DNA of 64,000 nt from Dietzia natronolimnaea (GTDB taxonomy: Bacteria > Actinomycetota > Actinomycetes > Mycobacteriales > Mycobacteriaceae): contig NZ_NTGA01000004.1 in the NCBI RefSeq assembly GCF_002289575.1, positions 1-64,000 of the forward strand, in the 5' to 3' direction. This document shows, in pieces, positions 55,199 to 64,000 of the stretch (its first letter is position 1; every line of letters begins with the position of its first letter). A program made the translations under genes and the position numbers. The notes under the pieces were generated by a model that was not told the DNA's origin, ran no database searches, and worked only from the letters and a program-made list of their open reading frames with translations.

Positions 55199-56773
55199 AT
55201 GTCATCGAAACGTGCACTACACATTCGTGCGGCGGCCGTTGCCGGCGCGGCCCTTCTCGCGGCAACCGGCTCCCCGGCGGTCGCAGGCGCCCAGGAGGGG
55301 TCGCTCGACCTCGGGCTGGGACTGAATCTCGAGCTGTTGCTCGGGTCGGCGGGATCCGGAGAAGGGGGGTCCCTCGAGGGTTCGCTCGAGCCCGGTTCCC
55401 TCGAGCCCGGTTCCCTCGACCCCGGTTCGCTGGGACAGGGTTCGTTGGATGGCTCCCTTGAGCCGGGTTCCCTGGATCCGGCATCGCTCGCGCCGCTGTC
55501 CGCCGGGTCCGACGAGGGTTCGCTCGAGGGTTCGCTGGAGCCCGGATCGCTGGAGCCCGGATCGTTGGAGCCGGGATCGTTGGAGCCGCTGTCGGCGGGT
55601 TCGGACGAGGGATCTCTCGAGCCGGGATCCGTCCAGGCTGGTTCGCTCGTGGCGTTGACGGTGCTCCTTGCGCTCGGTTCGGAGGGGGGCGAGGGGTCGC
55701 TCGATCCGGCGTCGCTCGCGCCGCTGTCCGCCGGGTCTGACGAGGGTTCGCTCGAGGGGTCCCTTGAGCCGGGTTCGCTGGACGAGGGCTCGTTGGAGGG
55801 TTCCCTGGAGCCGGGATCGTTGGAGCCGCTGTCGGCGGGTTCGGACGAGGGATCTCTCGAGCCGGGATCCGTCCAGGCTGGTTCGCTCGTGGCGTTGACG
55901 GTGCTCCTTGCGCTCGGTTCGGAGGGGGGCGAGGGGTCGCTCGATCCGGCGTCGCTCGCGCCGCTGTCCGCCGGGTCTGACGAGGGTTCGCTCGAGGGGT
56001 CCCTTGAGCCGGGTTCGCTGGACGAGGGCTCGTTGGAGGGTTCCCTGGAGCCCGGGTCCTTGGAGCCCGGATCCTTGGAGCCCGGATCGCTCGAGCCCCT
56101 GTCGGCGGGGTCCGAGGCAGGCTCCCTCGAGGGGTCGCTCGAGCTTCCCCTCGCGTCGGTCGCCGGGTCGCTCGCCCCGCTGTCGGTGGGCTCCGAGGCC
56201 GGGTCTCTGGAGGGTTCGCTGGAGCCGGGGTCGCTCGATCCCGCCTCACTGGCGCCGCTGTCGGTGGGCTCCGAGGCCGGGTCGCTGGACGGCTCCCTGG
56301 AGCCCGGCTCGCTCGACGACGGTTCGGTGGAGGGTTCTCTCCCGATGGGGTCACTGGAGCCGGGTTCCGTGGAAGGCTCGCTCGCCCCGGTCGGATCCCT
56401 GACCGCATCCCTGGCCCCGTTGGGTTCGACTGTCGGCTCAGCGGTCGGGTCACTGCCGATCCTGCTGCCCGTCGTCCTCGTCGGTGGGTCGATCGCCGCC
56501 GCCCCGATGATCGGGCAGTCGGTCATGGACCTCGGGCTGGTCCTGCCGCCGCTGCCCGGGATGCCCATGGCGCCGCCCGCCCCGGTCGCCGTTCCCGAGG
56601 CGCCGCCGGCTCCCGGCCCGACAACCCCCAACGGTCGCGGTGGAGAACCGGGTGCCACGGGCGGCGTGGCGGTGGCCGCGAACGCGGCGATCATCACCAC
56701 GGGGTCGCTCGGCGACTACGAGGTGGGGCTGCCGGACGGTGTCACCCTGCCCCCGCTGCCCTTCATCCGGTGA
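55199..56773 (+). CDS. large secreted GSL-repeat protein
   Basis: A 524-aa exported protein. The signal peptide ends SPAVAGAQEGS. Residues 35-400 are an acidic array in which GSL or ASL recurs mostly every five residues (EPGSLEPGSLDPGSL, LAPLSAGSDEGSL), giving pentad periodicity like a pentapeptide-repeat helix. A hydrophobic segment (LPILLPVVLVGGSIAAAP) and a Pro-rich tail follow, so it may be membrane- or envelope-attached. There are no cysteines or catalytic motifs. A 240-bp exact internal duplication shows recent expansion. The function is unknown; a surface or adhesive role is a guess. Confidence 0.8.
   Translation: MSSKRALHIRAAAVAGAALLAATGSPAVAGAQEGSLDLGLGLNLELLLGSAGSGEGGSLEGSLEPGSLEPGSLDPGSLGQGSLDGSLEPGSLDPASLAPLSAGSDEGSLEGSLEPGSLEPGSLEPGSLEPLSAGSDEGSLEPGSVQAGSLVALTVLLALGSEGGEGSLDPASLAPLSAGSDEGSLEGSLEPGSLDEGSLEGSLEPGSLEPLSAGSDEGSLEPGSVQAGSLVALTVLLALGSEGGEGSLDPASLAPLSAGSDEGSLEGSLEPGSLDEGSLEGSLEPGSLEPGSLEPGSLEPLSAGSEAGSLEGSLELPLASVAGSLAPLSVGSEAGSLEGSLEPGSLDPASLAPLSVGSEAGSLDGSLEPGSLDDGSVEGSLPMGSLEPGSVEGSLAPVGSLTASLAPLGSTVGSAVGSLPILLPVVLVGGSIAAAPMIGQSVMDLGLVLPPLPGMPMAPPAPVAVPEAPPAPGPTTPNGRGGEPGATGGVAVAANAAIITTGSLGDYEVGLPDGVTLPPLPFIR
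55566..56052. repeat. 240-bp exact tandem duplication
   Basis: Bases 55566-55812 are identical to 55806-56052, a period of exactly 240 bp (80 codons) with no mismatch over 247 bases. It lies within the GSL-repeat gene and preserves the frame. Confidence 0.92.
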
Positions 56774-56800
56774 CCTGACACGCGATCGGCGAACCGAGGC

Positions 56801-56847
56801 GCGATGCGCCCTGCTCCGAGTGGACCACTCGGAGCGGGGCGCATCGC
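56801..56847 (+). terminator. very strong hairpin after the GSL-repeat gene
   Basis: A 23-base arm (56801-56823) pairs with 56825-56847 around a single A, with one T/G mismatch. The stem contains CTCCGAGTGG and CCACTCGGAG. It lies 27 bp after the stop and separates this gene from gltB. No U-tract follows. Confidence 0.75.
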
Positions 56848-56940
56848 GATTTCGGGGCCGACTGCACCCGCGACCTGAGAGAAATCTCACAGGGTGGAAT
56901 CCGTGTCCCACGTCAGTCGGCGTTGATTGACTAAACCCAA

Positions 56941-56971
56941 TTGTGCGGCTAACCCCTTTTCCCCATATTAT
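56941..56971 (+). promoter_or_regulatory. probable gltBD promoter
   Basis: A -10-like TATTAT (56966-56971) and a -35-like TTGTGC (56941-56946), 19 bases apart, lie in a conspicuously A/T-rich stretch about 90 bp before gltB. The 210 bp between the hairpin and gltB hold no gene. Confidence 0.45.
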
Positions 56972-57058
56972 TTGCGGGCCAGAGCACCACGGTGATCTGA
57001 GTGCGGGTGCTCCAGCCACCACGGAGTCCGCCCGTCGACAAACGAAGGCGAGCAGATT

Positions 57059-60000
57059 ATGACGACTCCCGGCCCCAAAGGCTTGTACCGCCCTGAATAT
57101 GAACACGATTCCTGTGGTGTCGCGTTCGTCGTGGACATGTACGGACGTCAGTCCCGGGACATCGTCGAGAAGGCGATCGCCGCGCTCGTGAACCTCGAGC
57201 ACCGGGGTGCGGTCGGCGCCGAGGCCAACACCGGTGACGGCACGGGCCTGATGATCCAGGTGCCGGACCGGTTCTTCCGCGAGGTGATGCGCGCGGAGCA
57301 GAACCTGGAGCTGCCCGAGGTCGGTGCGTACGCGACCGGGCTGTGTTTCCTCCCCCAGTCCCGGATGCTCGCGATGGACGCCATGCGGTTGGTGGAGCGG
57401 ATCGCCGCGGAGCAGGGGGTCACCGTCATCGGATGGCGCGAGGTCCCGGTCGACGACTCGACGGTCGGCGCGATCTCCCGCGACGCTCAGCCCACCATCC
57501 ACCAGATCTTCGTCAAGGCCGCGGGTGCCGACGGGGCCCTGCTCACCGGGCTCGCCCTGGAGCGTAAGTGCTTCGTAGTCCGCAAGCGGTGCGAGCACGA
57601 ACTCGGATCCAAGGGGCCCGGCAAGGGCGACCTGGGCTCCGAGACCGTGTACTTCCCGTCCCTGAGCCCCCGCACGTTCGTCTACAAGGGCATGCTGACG
57701 GAGAAGCAGCTCCCGGACTTCTACCTCGACCTTCAGGACGAGCGCGTCGAGTCCGCCCTGGGAATCGTGCACTCCCGGTTCTCCACCAACACCTTCCCGG
57801 CCTGGCCGCTCGCGCACCCGTTCCGCTACGTCGCACACAACGGTGAGATCAACACCGCCCGCGGCAACGAGAACTGGATGCGGGCCCGGGAGTCGCTCAT
57901 GTCGAGCGAGCACATCGAGGACCTGTCGGCAGCGCTGCCCGTGTGCACCCCGGGCGGATCCGACACCGCGCGGTTCGACGAGGCGCTCGAGTTGCTGACG
58001 CTCGCCGGCCGCACTCTCCCCCACGCCGTGATGATGATGGTTCCCGAGGCCTGGGAGCGTCACGAGACCATGGATCCGGCCAAGCGGGCGTTCTACGAGT
58101 ACCACGCCTCCCTCATGGAGGCCTGGGACGGTCCGGCGTCCATCACGTTCACCGACGGCACCGTCATCGGCGCGGTCCTCGATCGCAACGGGCTTCGCCC
58201 CTCCCGGATCTGGGTCACCGACGACGGCCTCGTCGTCATGGCCTCGGAGGTCGGCGTCCTGGACATCCCGCAGGACAAGGTCGTCACCAAGACCCGCCTG
58301 CGGCCCGGTCGCATGTTCCTGGTCGACACCGCCGCGGGGCGCATCATCGACGACCAGGAGATCAAGGCGCAGCTGGCCGCGGAGCACCCGTACCAGCAGT
58401 GGCTCGACGAGGGCATGGTCCGGCTCACCGACCTTCCGCGGGTCGACCAGGAGATCATGAGCCACGAGCGCGTGGTGCTGCGGCAGCGGGTCTTCGGCTA
58501 CACCGAGGAGGAGCTGCGCATCCTGGTCTCCCCGATGGCCCGGATCGGGGCCGAGGCGACCGGGTCGATGGGCACCGACACCCCGCTGCCGGTGCTCTCG
58601 CAGCGGGCCCGCATGCTGTTCGACTACTTCGCCCAGCGGTTCGCCCAGGTCACCAACCCGCCGCTCGACGCCATCCGCGAGGAGCTCGTCACCAGCTACG
58701 GGGTGACGCTCGGGCCCGAGGGCGACCTCATCAACCCCGGTCCGGACTCGTGCCGTCAGATCAAGCTCGACAACCCGATTCTGGGCAACGCCGAGCTCGC
58801 CTCACTGCTGGCGGCGGGGGAGGCGCACCCGGGGTTGCGTGCGGTGACCGTGCGCGGGCTCTACAACGTGGCGCACGGCGGCCGGGGTCTGCGGATCGCG
58901 CTGGAGCGCATCCGCCGCGAGGTCTCGGACGCGATCGACGACGGGGCCGCGATCATCGTGCTCTCGGACCGGGAGTCCGACGAGCGCAACGCCCCCATCC
59001 CGTCGCTGCTGTTGACCTCCGCGGTGCACCACCACCTGGTCCGGGAGAAGACCCGGACGAGGGTCAGCCTGGTGGTGGAGTCGGGTGACGCTCGCGAGGT
59101 GCACCACATGGCGGTGCTGTTCGGCTACGGCGCCAACGCCATCAACCCGTACATGGCCTTCGAGTCGATCGACGAACTCGTCAAGACGGGCGACCTCACC
59201 GGTATCGACACGGTCGAGGCCTGCGCCAACTACCGCAAGGCGGCCGCCAAGGGCGTGCTCAAGGTGATGTCCAAGATGGGTATCTCCACGCTCGCCTCCT
59301 ACACGGGCGCCCAGCTGTTCGACGTCACCGGACTGTCGCAGGAGCTGTGTGACGAGTACTTCACCGGCTCGATCAGTCCGATCGACGGGATCGGCCTCGA
59401 CGAGATCGCCGAGGACGTGGCCCGTCGGCACCGCTTCGCGTTCCTGCCGCGTCCCGAGGAGGCCGCCCACCGCGAGCTCGAGATCGGCGGTGAGTACCAG
59501 TGGCGGCGCGAGGGCGAGTACCACCTGTTCAACCCGGACACGGTGTTCAAACTCCAGCACTCCACGCGCTCCGGCCGGTACGAGATCTTCAAGGAGTACA
59601 CGAGGCTCGTCGACGACCAGTCGGAGCGTCTGGCCACGCTGCGCGGCCTGTTCGAGCTCAAGAGCGACCGCTCGCCGGTGCCCATCGACGAGGTCGAGCC
59701 GGTGTCGGAGATCGTCAAGCGGTTCTCCACCGGCGCAATGAGCTACGGTTCCATCTCCGCGGAGGCGCACGAGACCCTCGCGATCGCGATGAACCGCCTG
59801 CACGCCCGGTCCAATTCGGGTGAGGGCGGCGAGTCGATCGCGAGGTTCACCCCCGACCCCAACGGGGACTGGCGCCGGTCCGCCATCAAGCAGGTGGCCT
59901 CCGGGCGGTTCGGCGTGACCAGCAACTATCTGGCCAACTGCACCGATATCCAGATCAAGATGGCCCAGGGTGCCAAGCCGGGCGAGGGCGGCCAGCTCCC

Positions 60001-61657
60001 GCCGGGCAAGGTGTACCCGTGGGTGGCCGAGGTCCGTGGCTCCACGCCGGGCGTCGGGTTGATCTCGCCGCCGCCGCACCACGACATCTACTCGATCGAG
60101 GACCTGGCGCAGCTGATCTACGACCTGAAGAACGCCAATCCCGAGGCGCGGATCCACGTCAAGCTCGTCGCCGAGCAGGGCGTGGGGACCGTCGCGACGG
60201 GTGTGTCCAAGACCCACGCCGACGTGGTGCTGATCTCCGGCCACGACGGCGGCACGGGCGCCTCGCCGCTGACCTCGCTCAAGCATGCGGGTGGGCCGTG
60301 GGAGCTGGGGCTCGCAGAGACCCAGCAGACGCTGCTGGTCAACGGGCTACGCGACCGGATCGTCGTGCAGGTGGACGGTCAGCTCAAGACGGGCCGCGAC
60401 GTGATCGTCGCCGCGCTGCTCGGTGGCGAGGAGTTCGGTTTCGCCACCGCCCCGCTGGTCGTGGCCGGATGCGTCATGATGCGCGTCTGCCACCTCGACA
60501 CCTGCCCGGTGGGTGTGGCCACCCAGAACCCGGTGCTGCGTGAGCGGTTCAACGGCAAGGCCGAGTACGTGGTGAACTTCATGGAGTTCATCGCGCAGGA
60601 GGTCCGCGAGTACCTGGCCGAGCTGGGCTTCCGATCCCTCGACGAGGCGATCGGGCGCTCCGAGTGCCTGGACAAGTCCCGGGCGTTCGCCCACAACAAG
60701 CGGGCCGCGAAGCTGGACCTCGAGCCGGTCTTCGCCCAGGCGGACTCCCCCTTCATGCACCAGGACCTGCGCTGCACGAAGCAACAGGACCACAAGTTGG
60801 TGGGGGTGCTCGACCGCACGCTCATCGAGGACTTCCGGTCGGTGATCGCCGACCCGTCGACCGGTCCGGGCACCGGTCGGTACCCGATCTGCAACGTCAA
60901 CCGCTCCGTCGGCACCATGCTCAGCTACGAGATCTCCAAGGCGTACGGTGCTTCGGGCCTGCCCGAGGGGTCGATCGACCTGACCTTCACCGGTTCGGCG
61001 GGCAACTCGTTCGGGGCGTTCCTCGCCGCCGGCGTGACCCAGCGGGTGTTCGGTGACGCCAACGACTACGTGGGCAAGGGGTTGTCCGGCGGACGGATCG
61101 TGGTCCGGCCCGCACTGGACGCGGCCCCGGACTTCGTGGCGGAGAACAACATCATCGCCGGAAACGTGATCTGCTACGGGGCGACCAGAGGCGAGATCTT
61201 CCTGCGGGGGATCGTGGGCGAGCGCTTCTGCGTCCGGAACTCGGGTGTCACCGCCGTGGTCGAGGGCGTGGGTGACCACGCCTGCGAGTACATGACGGGC
61301 GGTCAGGTGGTGGTGCTCGGGTCGACCGGTCGCAACGTGGCGGCCGGGATGTCGGGAGGTGTCGCGTACTTCTACGACCCGGACGGTCAGCTGCCCGCCA
61401 ACCTCAACGACGAACTCGTCGAGATCGAGCAGCTGCTGACAGAGGACGTCGAGTTCCTGCACCGCATCGTCGAGCAGCACGCCGCCGAGACCGACTCGGC
61501 CCGCGCCCGGGAGATCCTGTCCGGGTGGGCGCAGAACGTGAATCACTTCGCCAAGGTCATGCCGCGCGACTACAAGCGCGTGCTGCTCGCCATCGAGCAG
61601 GCGGAGAAGGACGGACGCAACGTGGACGAGGCGATCATGGAGGCCGCAAATGGCTGA
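57059..61657 (+). CDS. gltB: glutamate synthase large subunit
   Basis: A 1532-aa GltB that makes glutamate from 2-oxoglutarate and glutamine with GltD. The N-terminal Ntn amidotransferase has its Cys nucleophile in [11 protein letters not shown] (Cys19) after a short propeptide. The central and FMN domains include [34 protein letters not shown] and [12 protein letters not shown]. The 3Fe-4S cysteines are in [20 protein letters not shown]. The C-terminal beta-helix (GxxG repeats such as [11 protein letters not shown]) is complete. Length is normal. It overlaps gltD by 8 bp. Confidence 0.98.
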   Translation: MTTPGPKGLYRPEYEHDSCGVAFVVDMYGRQSRDIVEKAIAALVNLEHRGAVGAEANTGDGTGLMIQVPDRFFREVMRAEQNLELPEVGAYATGLCFLPQSRMLAMDAMRLVERIAAEQGVTVIGWREVPVDDSTVGAISRDAQPTIHQIFVKAAGADGALLTGLALERKCFVVRKRCEHELGSKGPGKGDLGSETVYFPSLSPRTFVYKGMLTEKQLPDFYLDLQDERVESALGIVHSRFSTNTFPAWPLAHPFRYVAHNGEINTARGNENWMRARESLMSSEHIEDLSAALPVCTPGGSDTARFDEALELLTLAGRTLPHAVMMMVPEAWERHETMDPAKRAFYEYHASLMEAWDGPASITFTDGTVIGAVLDRNGLRPSRIWVTDDGLVVMASEVGVLDIPQDKVVTKTRLRPGRMFLVDTAAGRIIDDQEIKAQLAAEHPYQQWLDEGMVRLTDLPRVDQEIMSHERVVLRQRVFGYTEEELRILVSPMARIGAEATGSMGTDTPLPVLSQRARMLFDYFAQRFAQVTNPPLDAIREELVTSYGVTLGPEGDLINPGPDSCRQIKLDNPILGNAELASLLAAGEAHPGLRAVTVRGLYNVAHGGRGLRIALERIRREVSDAIDDGAAIIVLSDRESDERNAPIPSLLLTSAVHHHLVREKTRTRVSLVVESGDAREVHHMAVLFGYGANAINPYMAFESIDELVKTGDLTGIDTVEACANYRKAAAKGVLKVMSKMGISTLASYTGAQLFDVTGLSQELCDEYFTGSISPIDGIGLDEIAEDVARRHRFAFLPRPEEAAHRELEIGGEYQWRREGEYHLFNPDTVFKLQHSTRSGRYEIFKEYTRLVDDQSERLATLRGLFELKSDRSPVPIDEVEPVSEIVKRFSTGAMSYGSISAEAHETLAIAMNRLHARSNSGEGGESIARFTPDPNGDWRRSAIKQVASGRFGVTSNYLANCTDIQIKMAQGAKPGEGGQLPPGKVYPWVAEVRGSTPGVGLISPPPHHDIYSIEDLAQLIYDLKNANPEARIHVKLVAEQGVGTVATGVSKTHADVVLISGHDGGTGASPLTSLKHAGGPWELGLAETQQTLLVNGLRDRIVVQVDGQLKTGRDVIVAALLGGEEFGFATAPLVVAGCVMMRVCHLDTCPVGVATQNPVLRERFNGKAEYVVNFMEFIAQEVREYLAELGFRSLDEAIGRSECLDKSRAFAHNKRAAKLDLEPVFAQADSPFMHQDLRCTKQQDHKLVGVLDRTLIEDFRSVIADPSTGPGTGRYPICNVNRSVGTMLSYEISKAYGASGLPEGSIDLTFTGSAGNSFGAFLAAGVTQRVFGDANDYVGKGLSGGRIVVRPALDAAPDFVAENNIIAGNVICYGATRGEIFLRGIVGERFCVRNSGVTAVVEGVGDHACEYMTGGQVVVLGSTGRNVAAGMSGGVAYFYDPDGQLPANLNDELVEIEQLLTEDVEFLHRIVEQHAAETDSARAREILSGWAQNVNHFAKVMPRDYKRVLLAIEQAEKDGRNVDEAIMEAANG

Positions 61658-63122
61658 CCCCAAGGGCTTTCTCAAGCACACCGAACGCGAGCTCCCCGCG
61701 CGCCGCCCGGTGGACCTGCGAATCATGGACTGGAAGGAGGTCTACGAGTCGACGACCCTCCCGGAAGACGACCTGAAGACCCAGGCCAGTCGCTGCATGA
61801 GCTGCGGCGTCCCGTTCTGCCACCAGGGGTGCCCGCTCGGCAACATCATCCCGGAGTGGAACGACCTCGTGCACCGCGGACGGTGGGACGCGGCCGTGGA
61901 CCGTCTGCACGCGACCAACAACTTCCCCGAGTTCACGGGTCGACTCTGTCCGGCCCCATGCGAGGGTTCCTGCGTCCTGGGGATCAACCAGCCACCGGTG
62001 ACGATCAAGCAGGTCGAGGTGGAGATCGCCGAGAAGGCGTGGGAAGACGGCGACATGGAGCCGGTGATCCCCTCCTTCCGTACCGGACAGTCGGTGGCGA
62101 TCGTGGGGTCCGGACCCGCAGGGCTGGCGGCCGCACAGCAGCTCACCCGCGCCGGGCACTCGGTCACGGTCTTCGAGCGCGATGACCGCATCGGTGGTCT
62201 CATGCGCTACGGGATCCCCGAGTTCAAGATGGAGAAGGAGATCATCGACCGTCGCCTCGCCCAGATGGAGGCGGAGGGCACGGTCTTCCGCCCCGGCGTC
62301 AACGTGGGCAAGGACATCACCGCCTCGCAGCTGCGCGCCGAGTTCGACGCGGTCGTCCTCTGCGGCGGCGCGACCATGCGCCGAGACCTCCCGGTCCCGG
62401 GACGGGAGCTCGACGGGATCCACCAGGCGATGGACTACCTGCCGCTGGCCAACAAGGCCGCTGTCGGCGATCCGGTCGTGGACGCCGACGGGCTGCCCGA
62501 GATCCATGCACGCGACAAGCATGTGATCATCATCGGCGGTGGCGACACCGGCGCCGACTGTCTCGGGACGGCCACCCGCCAGGGCGCGAAGTCGGTCAAG
62601 AGCTTCGAGATCATGCCCAAGCCTCCCGCGACCCGAGCCGCCTCGACCCCTTGGCCCGTCTACCCGCTGATGTTCCGGACGGCGTCGGCGCACGAGGAGA
62701 ACGGCGAGCGGGTCTACAGTGTCTCGACCGCCGAGTTCCTCGGCGAGGGCGGCCATGTGACCGCGCTCAAGGGGTCCGAGGTGAAGATGGTCGACGGGCG
62801 TTTCGAAGCGGTGCCCGGCACCGACTTCGAGTACCCGGCGGATCTCGTCCTGCTGGCGATGGGGTTCACGGGGGCGCAGAAGTCGGGGTTGTGCTCCGAC
62901 CTCGGGGTGGATTTCAGCGACCGGGGCAATGTGGACCGGGATGAGAAGTACTCGACCAACGTCGACGGGGTGTTCGTCGCCGGCGACATGGGGCGCGGCC
63001 AGTCGCTGATCGTGTGGGCGATCGCCGAGGGGCGCGCCGCGGCGGCCTCGGTCGATCGCTTCCTGATGGGGGAGACGGCCCTGCCGTCTCCCGTGCGACC
63101 CACGGACGTCGCTCAGCGCTGA
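61650..63122 (+). CDS. gltD: glutamate synthase small subunit
   Basis: A 490-aa GltD that oxidises NADPH and passes electrons to GltB. N-terminal Fe-S cysteines are in [20 protein letters not shown] and [11 protein letters not shown]. The FAD motif is [16 protein letters not shown] and the NADPH motif [31 protein letters not shown] is the FAD end motif. The gene overlaps the end of gltB, so the two subunits are translated together. Confidence 0.98.
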   Translation: MADPKGFLKHTERELPARRPVDLRIMDWKEVYESTTLPEDDLKTQASRCMSCGVPFCHQGCPLGNIIPEWNDLVHRGRWDAAVDRLHATNNFPEFTGRLCPAPCEGSCVLGINQPPVTIKQVEVEIAEKAWEDGDMEPVIPSFRTGQSVAIVGSGPAGLAAAQQLTRAGHSVTVFERDDRIGGLMRYGIPEFKMEKEIIDRRLAQMEAEGTVFRPGVNVGKDITASQLRAEFDAVVLCGGATMRRDLPVPGRELDGIHQAMDYLPLANKAAVGDPVVDADGLPEIHARDKHVIIIGGGDTGADCLGTATRQGAKSVKSFEIMPKPPATRAASTPWPVYPLMFRTASAHEENGERVYSVSTAEFLGEGGHVTALKGSEVKMVDGRFEAVPGTDFEYPADLVLLAMGFTGAQKSGLCSDLGVDFSDRGNVDRDEKYSTNVDGVFVAGDMGRGQSLIVWAIAEGRAAAASVDRFLMGETALPSPVRPTDVAQR

Positions 63123-63235
63123 CCAGGGGATGCGCGGTCGGGGCCGCACAGCGGGGTATCGTTTTGCCTTAATAGAACCTAAGATGTGAGGCACTTCGCT
63201 CCAGGCCGCCCCGGCCGCCGTCACGGAAGGCATAC

Positions 63236-63619
63236 ATGGTCCGCCGTCGCCCTGCCGCCGTGTCCGGTGCCGTGTTCCTCCCACTGGTCGCCGCCTTTCT
63301 CGTGGCGCTGGGCCTGTCGCTGGTCATGGTCGGCGGTCCCGTGGCCTCCGCACAGGGGACCGGCTCCGGCGCGCGCGTCGAGGTGACCGATCTGCCCGTG
63401 CTCAGCGAACTCCCGCCCCTCCCGGTGGAAGGGGATTCACCGGCGCCGGAGGATGAGTCGGACTCGTCCCCTCTGGGGATCTCCGGCGTACAGACCGTGG
63501 CGCTGGGTCTGGCCGCCGCAGTGCTCGTCGCCGGCGGGATGGGCCTGGCCCTGGTGACGCGGCGCGGCCGAGTGGTGCTGCCGGAGGAGCAGGCCCCGCC
63601 CACCGGTCCTGCCCCGTGA
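63236..63619 (+). CDS. small secreted or membrane-anchored protein, unknown
   Basis: A 127-aa protein. The signal-like helix (VFLPLVAAFLVALGLSLVMV) ends GGPVASAQG, a plausible cleavage site. An acidic Pro-rich stretch (PLPVEGDSPAPEDESDSS) is followed by a second helix (TVALGLAAAVLVAGGMGLAL) and a basic tail TRRGR. The layout fits an extracytoplasmic stub held by a C-terminal anchor; there is no LPXTG motif. The start ATG 63236 follows GGAAGGC. No family is recognised. Confidence 0.7.
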   Translation: MVRRRPAAVSGAVFLPLVAAFLVALGLSLVMVGGPVASAQGTGSGARVEVTDLPVLSELPPLPVEGDSPAPEDESDSSPLGISGVQTVALGLAAAVLVAGGMGLALVTRRGRVVLPEEQAPPTGPAP

Positions 63620-63644
63620 CGGCGGGGCCGATAGGCTCGGCGGT

Positions 63645-63944
63645 ATGAGTCGCCATATCGCAGGACGGGGACGGACCTCGCGGGTGACACCTCCGGCCGG
63701 TCCGCCAGTGGACGACGTCGAGTGTGATCTGAGCAGCAAGCTCACCCTGGGCCAGTTCCTCAAACTGGCGTCCCTGCTCGACTCCGGAGCGGAGGCCAAG
63801 GACGCTGTCGCGTCCGGCGCGGTCACCGTCAACGGGGACGTCGACGAGCGTCGGGGTCGAGGGCTGGTCGATGGCGACGTGGTGGCGTACGGGGCTCGAG
63901 CGGCCCGCGTGGTCGCCCGTGACGGACAGGGGAGAGACCAGTGA
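63645..63944 (+). CDS. S4 RNA-binding domain protein
   Basis: A 99-aa protein of the YbcJ-like single S4-domain family. The S4 fold runs about 30-90: LTLGQFLKLASLLDSGAEAK, AVASGAVTVNGDVDERRGRG, LVDGDVVAY. It should bind structured RNA, perhaps in ribosome assembly or stress. The first 25 residues are a basic tail. The stop overlaps the start of the next gene (GTGA). Confidence 0.85.
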   Translation: MSRHIAGRGRTSRVTPPAGPPVDDVECDLSSKLTLGQFLKLASLLDSGAEAKDAVASGAVTVNGDVDERRGRGLVDGDVVAYGARAARVVARDGQGRDQ

Positions 63945-64000
63945 CCGAGATGACGTCCGGTGCCGCGCCGGCCCCGGTGGTGTTGCACGACGACGACCCC
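63941..64000 (+). CDS. start of an unidentified gene, cut by the window end
   Basis: A GTG overlapping the S4-protein stop (GTGA) opens a frame reading MTEMTSGAAPAPVVLHDDDP to the window edge. The overlap matches the gene-coupling style of this genome. Too little is visible to assign a family. Confidence 0.5.
   Translation, partial: MTEMTSGAAPAPVVLHDDDP

Noticed and set aside
55381-56352. Possible CRISPR array from regular repeats
   Set aside because: Repeats are contiguous, in frame and encode GSL motifs; no unique spacers or cas genes.
55030-56700. 556-residue Ser/Pro/Glu-rich frame opposite the GSL-repeat gene
   Set aside because: It is the reverse complement of the repeat array; no signal peptide at its start and no ribosome site. 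The plus-strand frame has a signal peptide and a promoter.
63160-63190. Possible iron box (DtxR/IdeR) before the 127-aa gene
   Set aside because: CTTAATAGAACCTAAG is A/T-rich and weakly symmetric but does not match the 19-bp TTAGGTTAG-type consensus.

Overview
This is a high-GC actinobacterial chromosome segment, most likely from Dietzia or a close relative in the Mycobacteriales. The genus is an inference. It rests on dense GTG/ATG starts with 1-4 base overlaps, an aerobic cobalamin pathway, a FadD15-type acyl-CoA ligase, an acyl-ACP thioesterase, DUF4185 and DUF4921 proteins, and an alcohol-oxidation island of mycofactocin type. No tRNA, rRNA, CRISPR array, transposase or phage gene was recognised, and no gene-free stretch exceeds 300 bases.

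Region 1 (1-8411): the end of an alpha/beta hydrolase, then a minus-strand catabolic operon with a divergent LuxR regulator. The operon holds a CUT2 sugar-type ABC transporter (binding protein, fused ATPase, permease), an APH-fold kinase, a 62-residue unknown protein, a HAD phosphatase and a class III PLP enzyme resembling amino-alcohol-phosphate phospho-lyases. The PLP gene is frameshifted at a run of eight G. An 18-bp palindrome sits in front of the operon, with a near copy in front of the PLP gene. This is the best candidate for an undescribed pathway.

Region 2 (8434-20510): aerobic cobalamin synthesis (bluB, cobIJ, cobH, a shortened cobG, cobN, cobF) and a BtuFCD-type transporter. Three cobalamin riboswitches precede cobH, cobN and btuF. 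The transporter ATPase looks frameshifted near its end.

Region 3 (20566-29160): molybdenum enzyme functions (a MobA-MoeA fusion, an FdhF/YdeP-type oxidoreductase, FdhD), split by a TetR/MFS efflux pair, followed by a zinc alcohol dehydrogenase. Region 4 (29279-32783): cysE-cysK and a long-chain acyl-CoA ligase.

Region 5 (32934-44843): an alcohol-oxidation island. It has a GAF regulator, nicotinoprotein methanol dehydrogenase (mdo/mno), a MoxR ATPase with a VWA partner, a second iron alcohol dehydrogenase, a GAF histidine kinase and NarL regulator (MnoSR-like), an MftM-like methyltransferase, aldehyde dehydrogenase and a DUF779 protein. CRP/GlxR-like boxes recur in its promoters.

Region 6 (44921-64000): housekeeping and poorly characterised genes (HD phosphohydrolase, FMN glutamate-synthase-like protein, acyl-ACP thioesterase, glycerate kinase, kinase fusion, DUF4185, membrane thioredoxin-fold protein, DUF4921), two secreted proteins made of GSL repeats, gltBD, a small secreted membrane protein and an S4 RNA-binding protein. 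Two convergent gene pairs end in the same 16-bp-arm hairpin, at 41680 and 45611.
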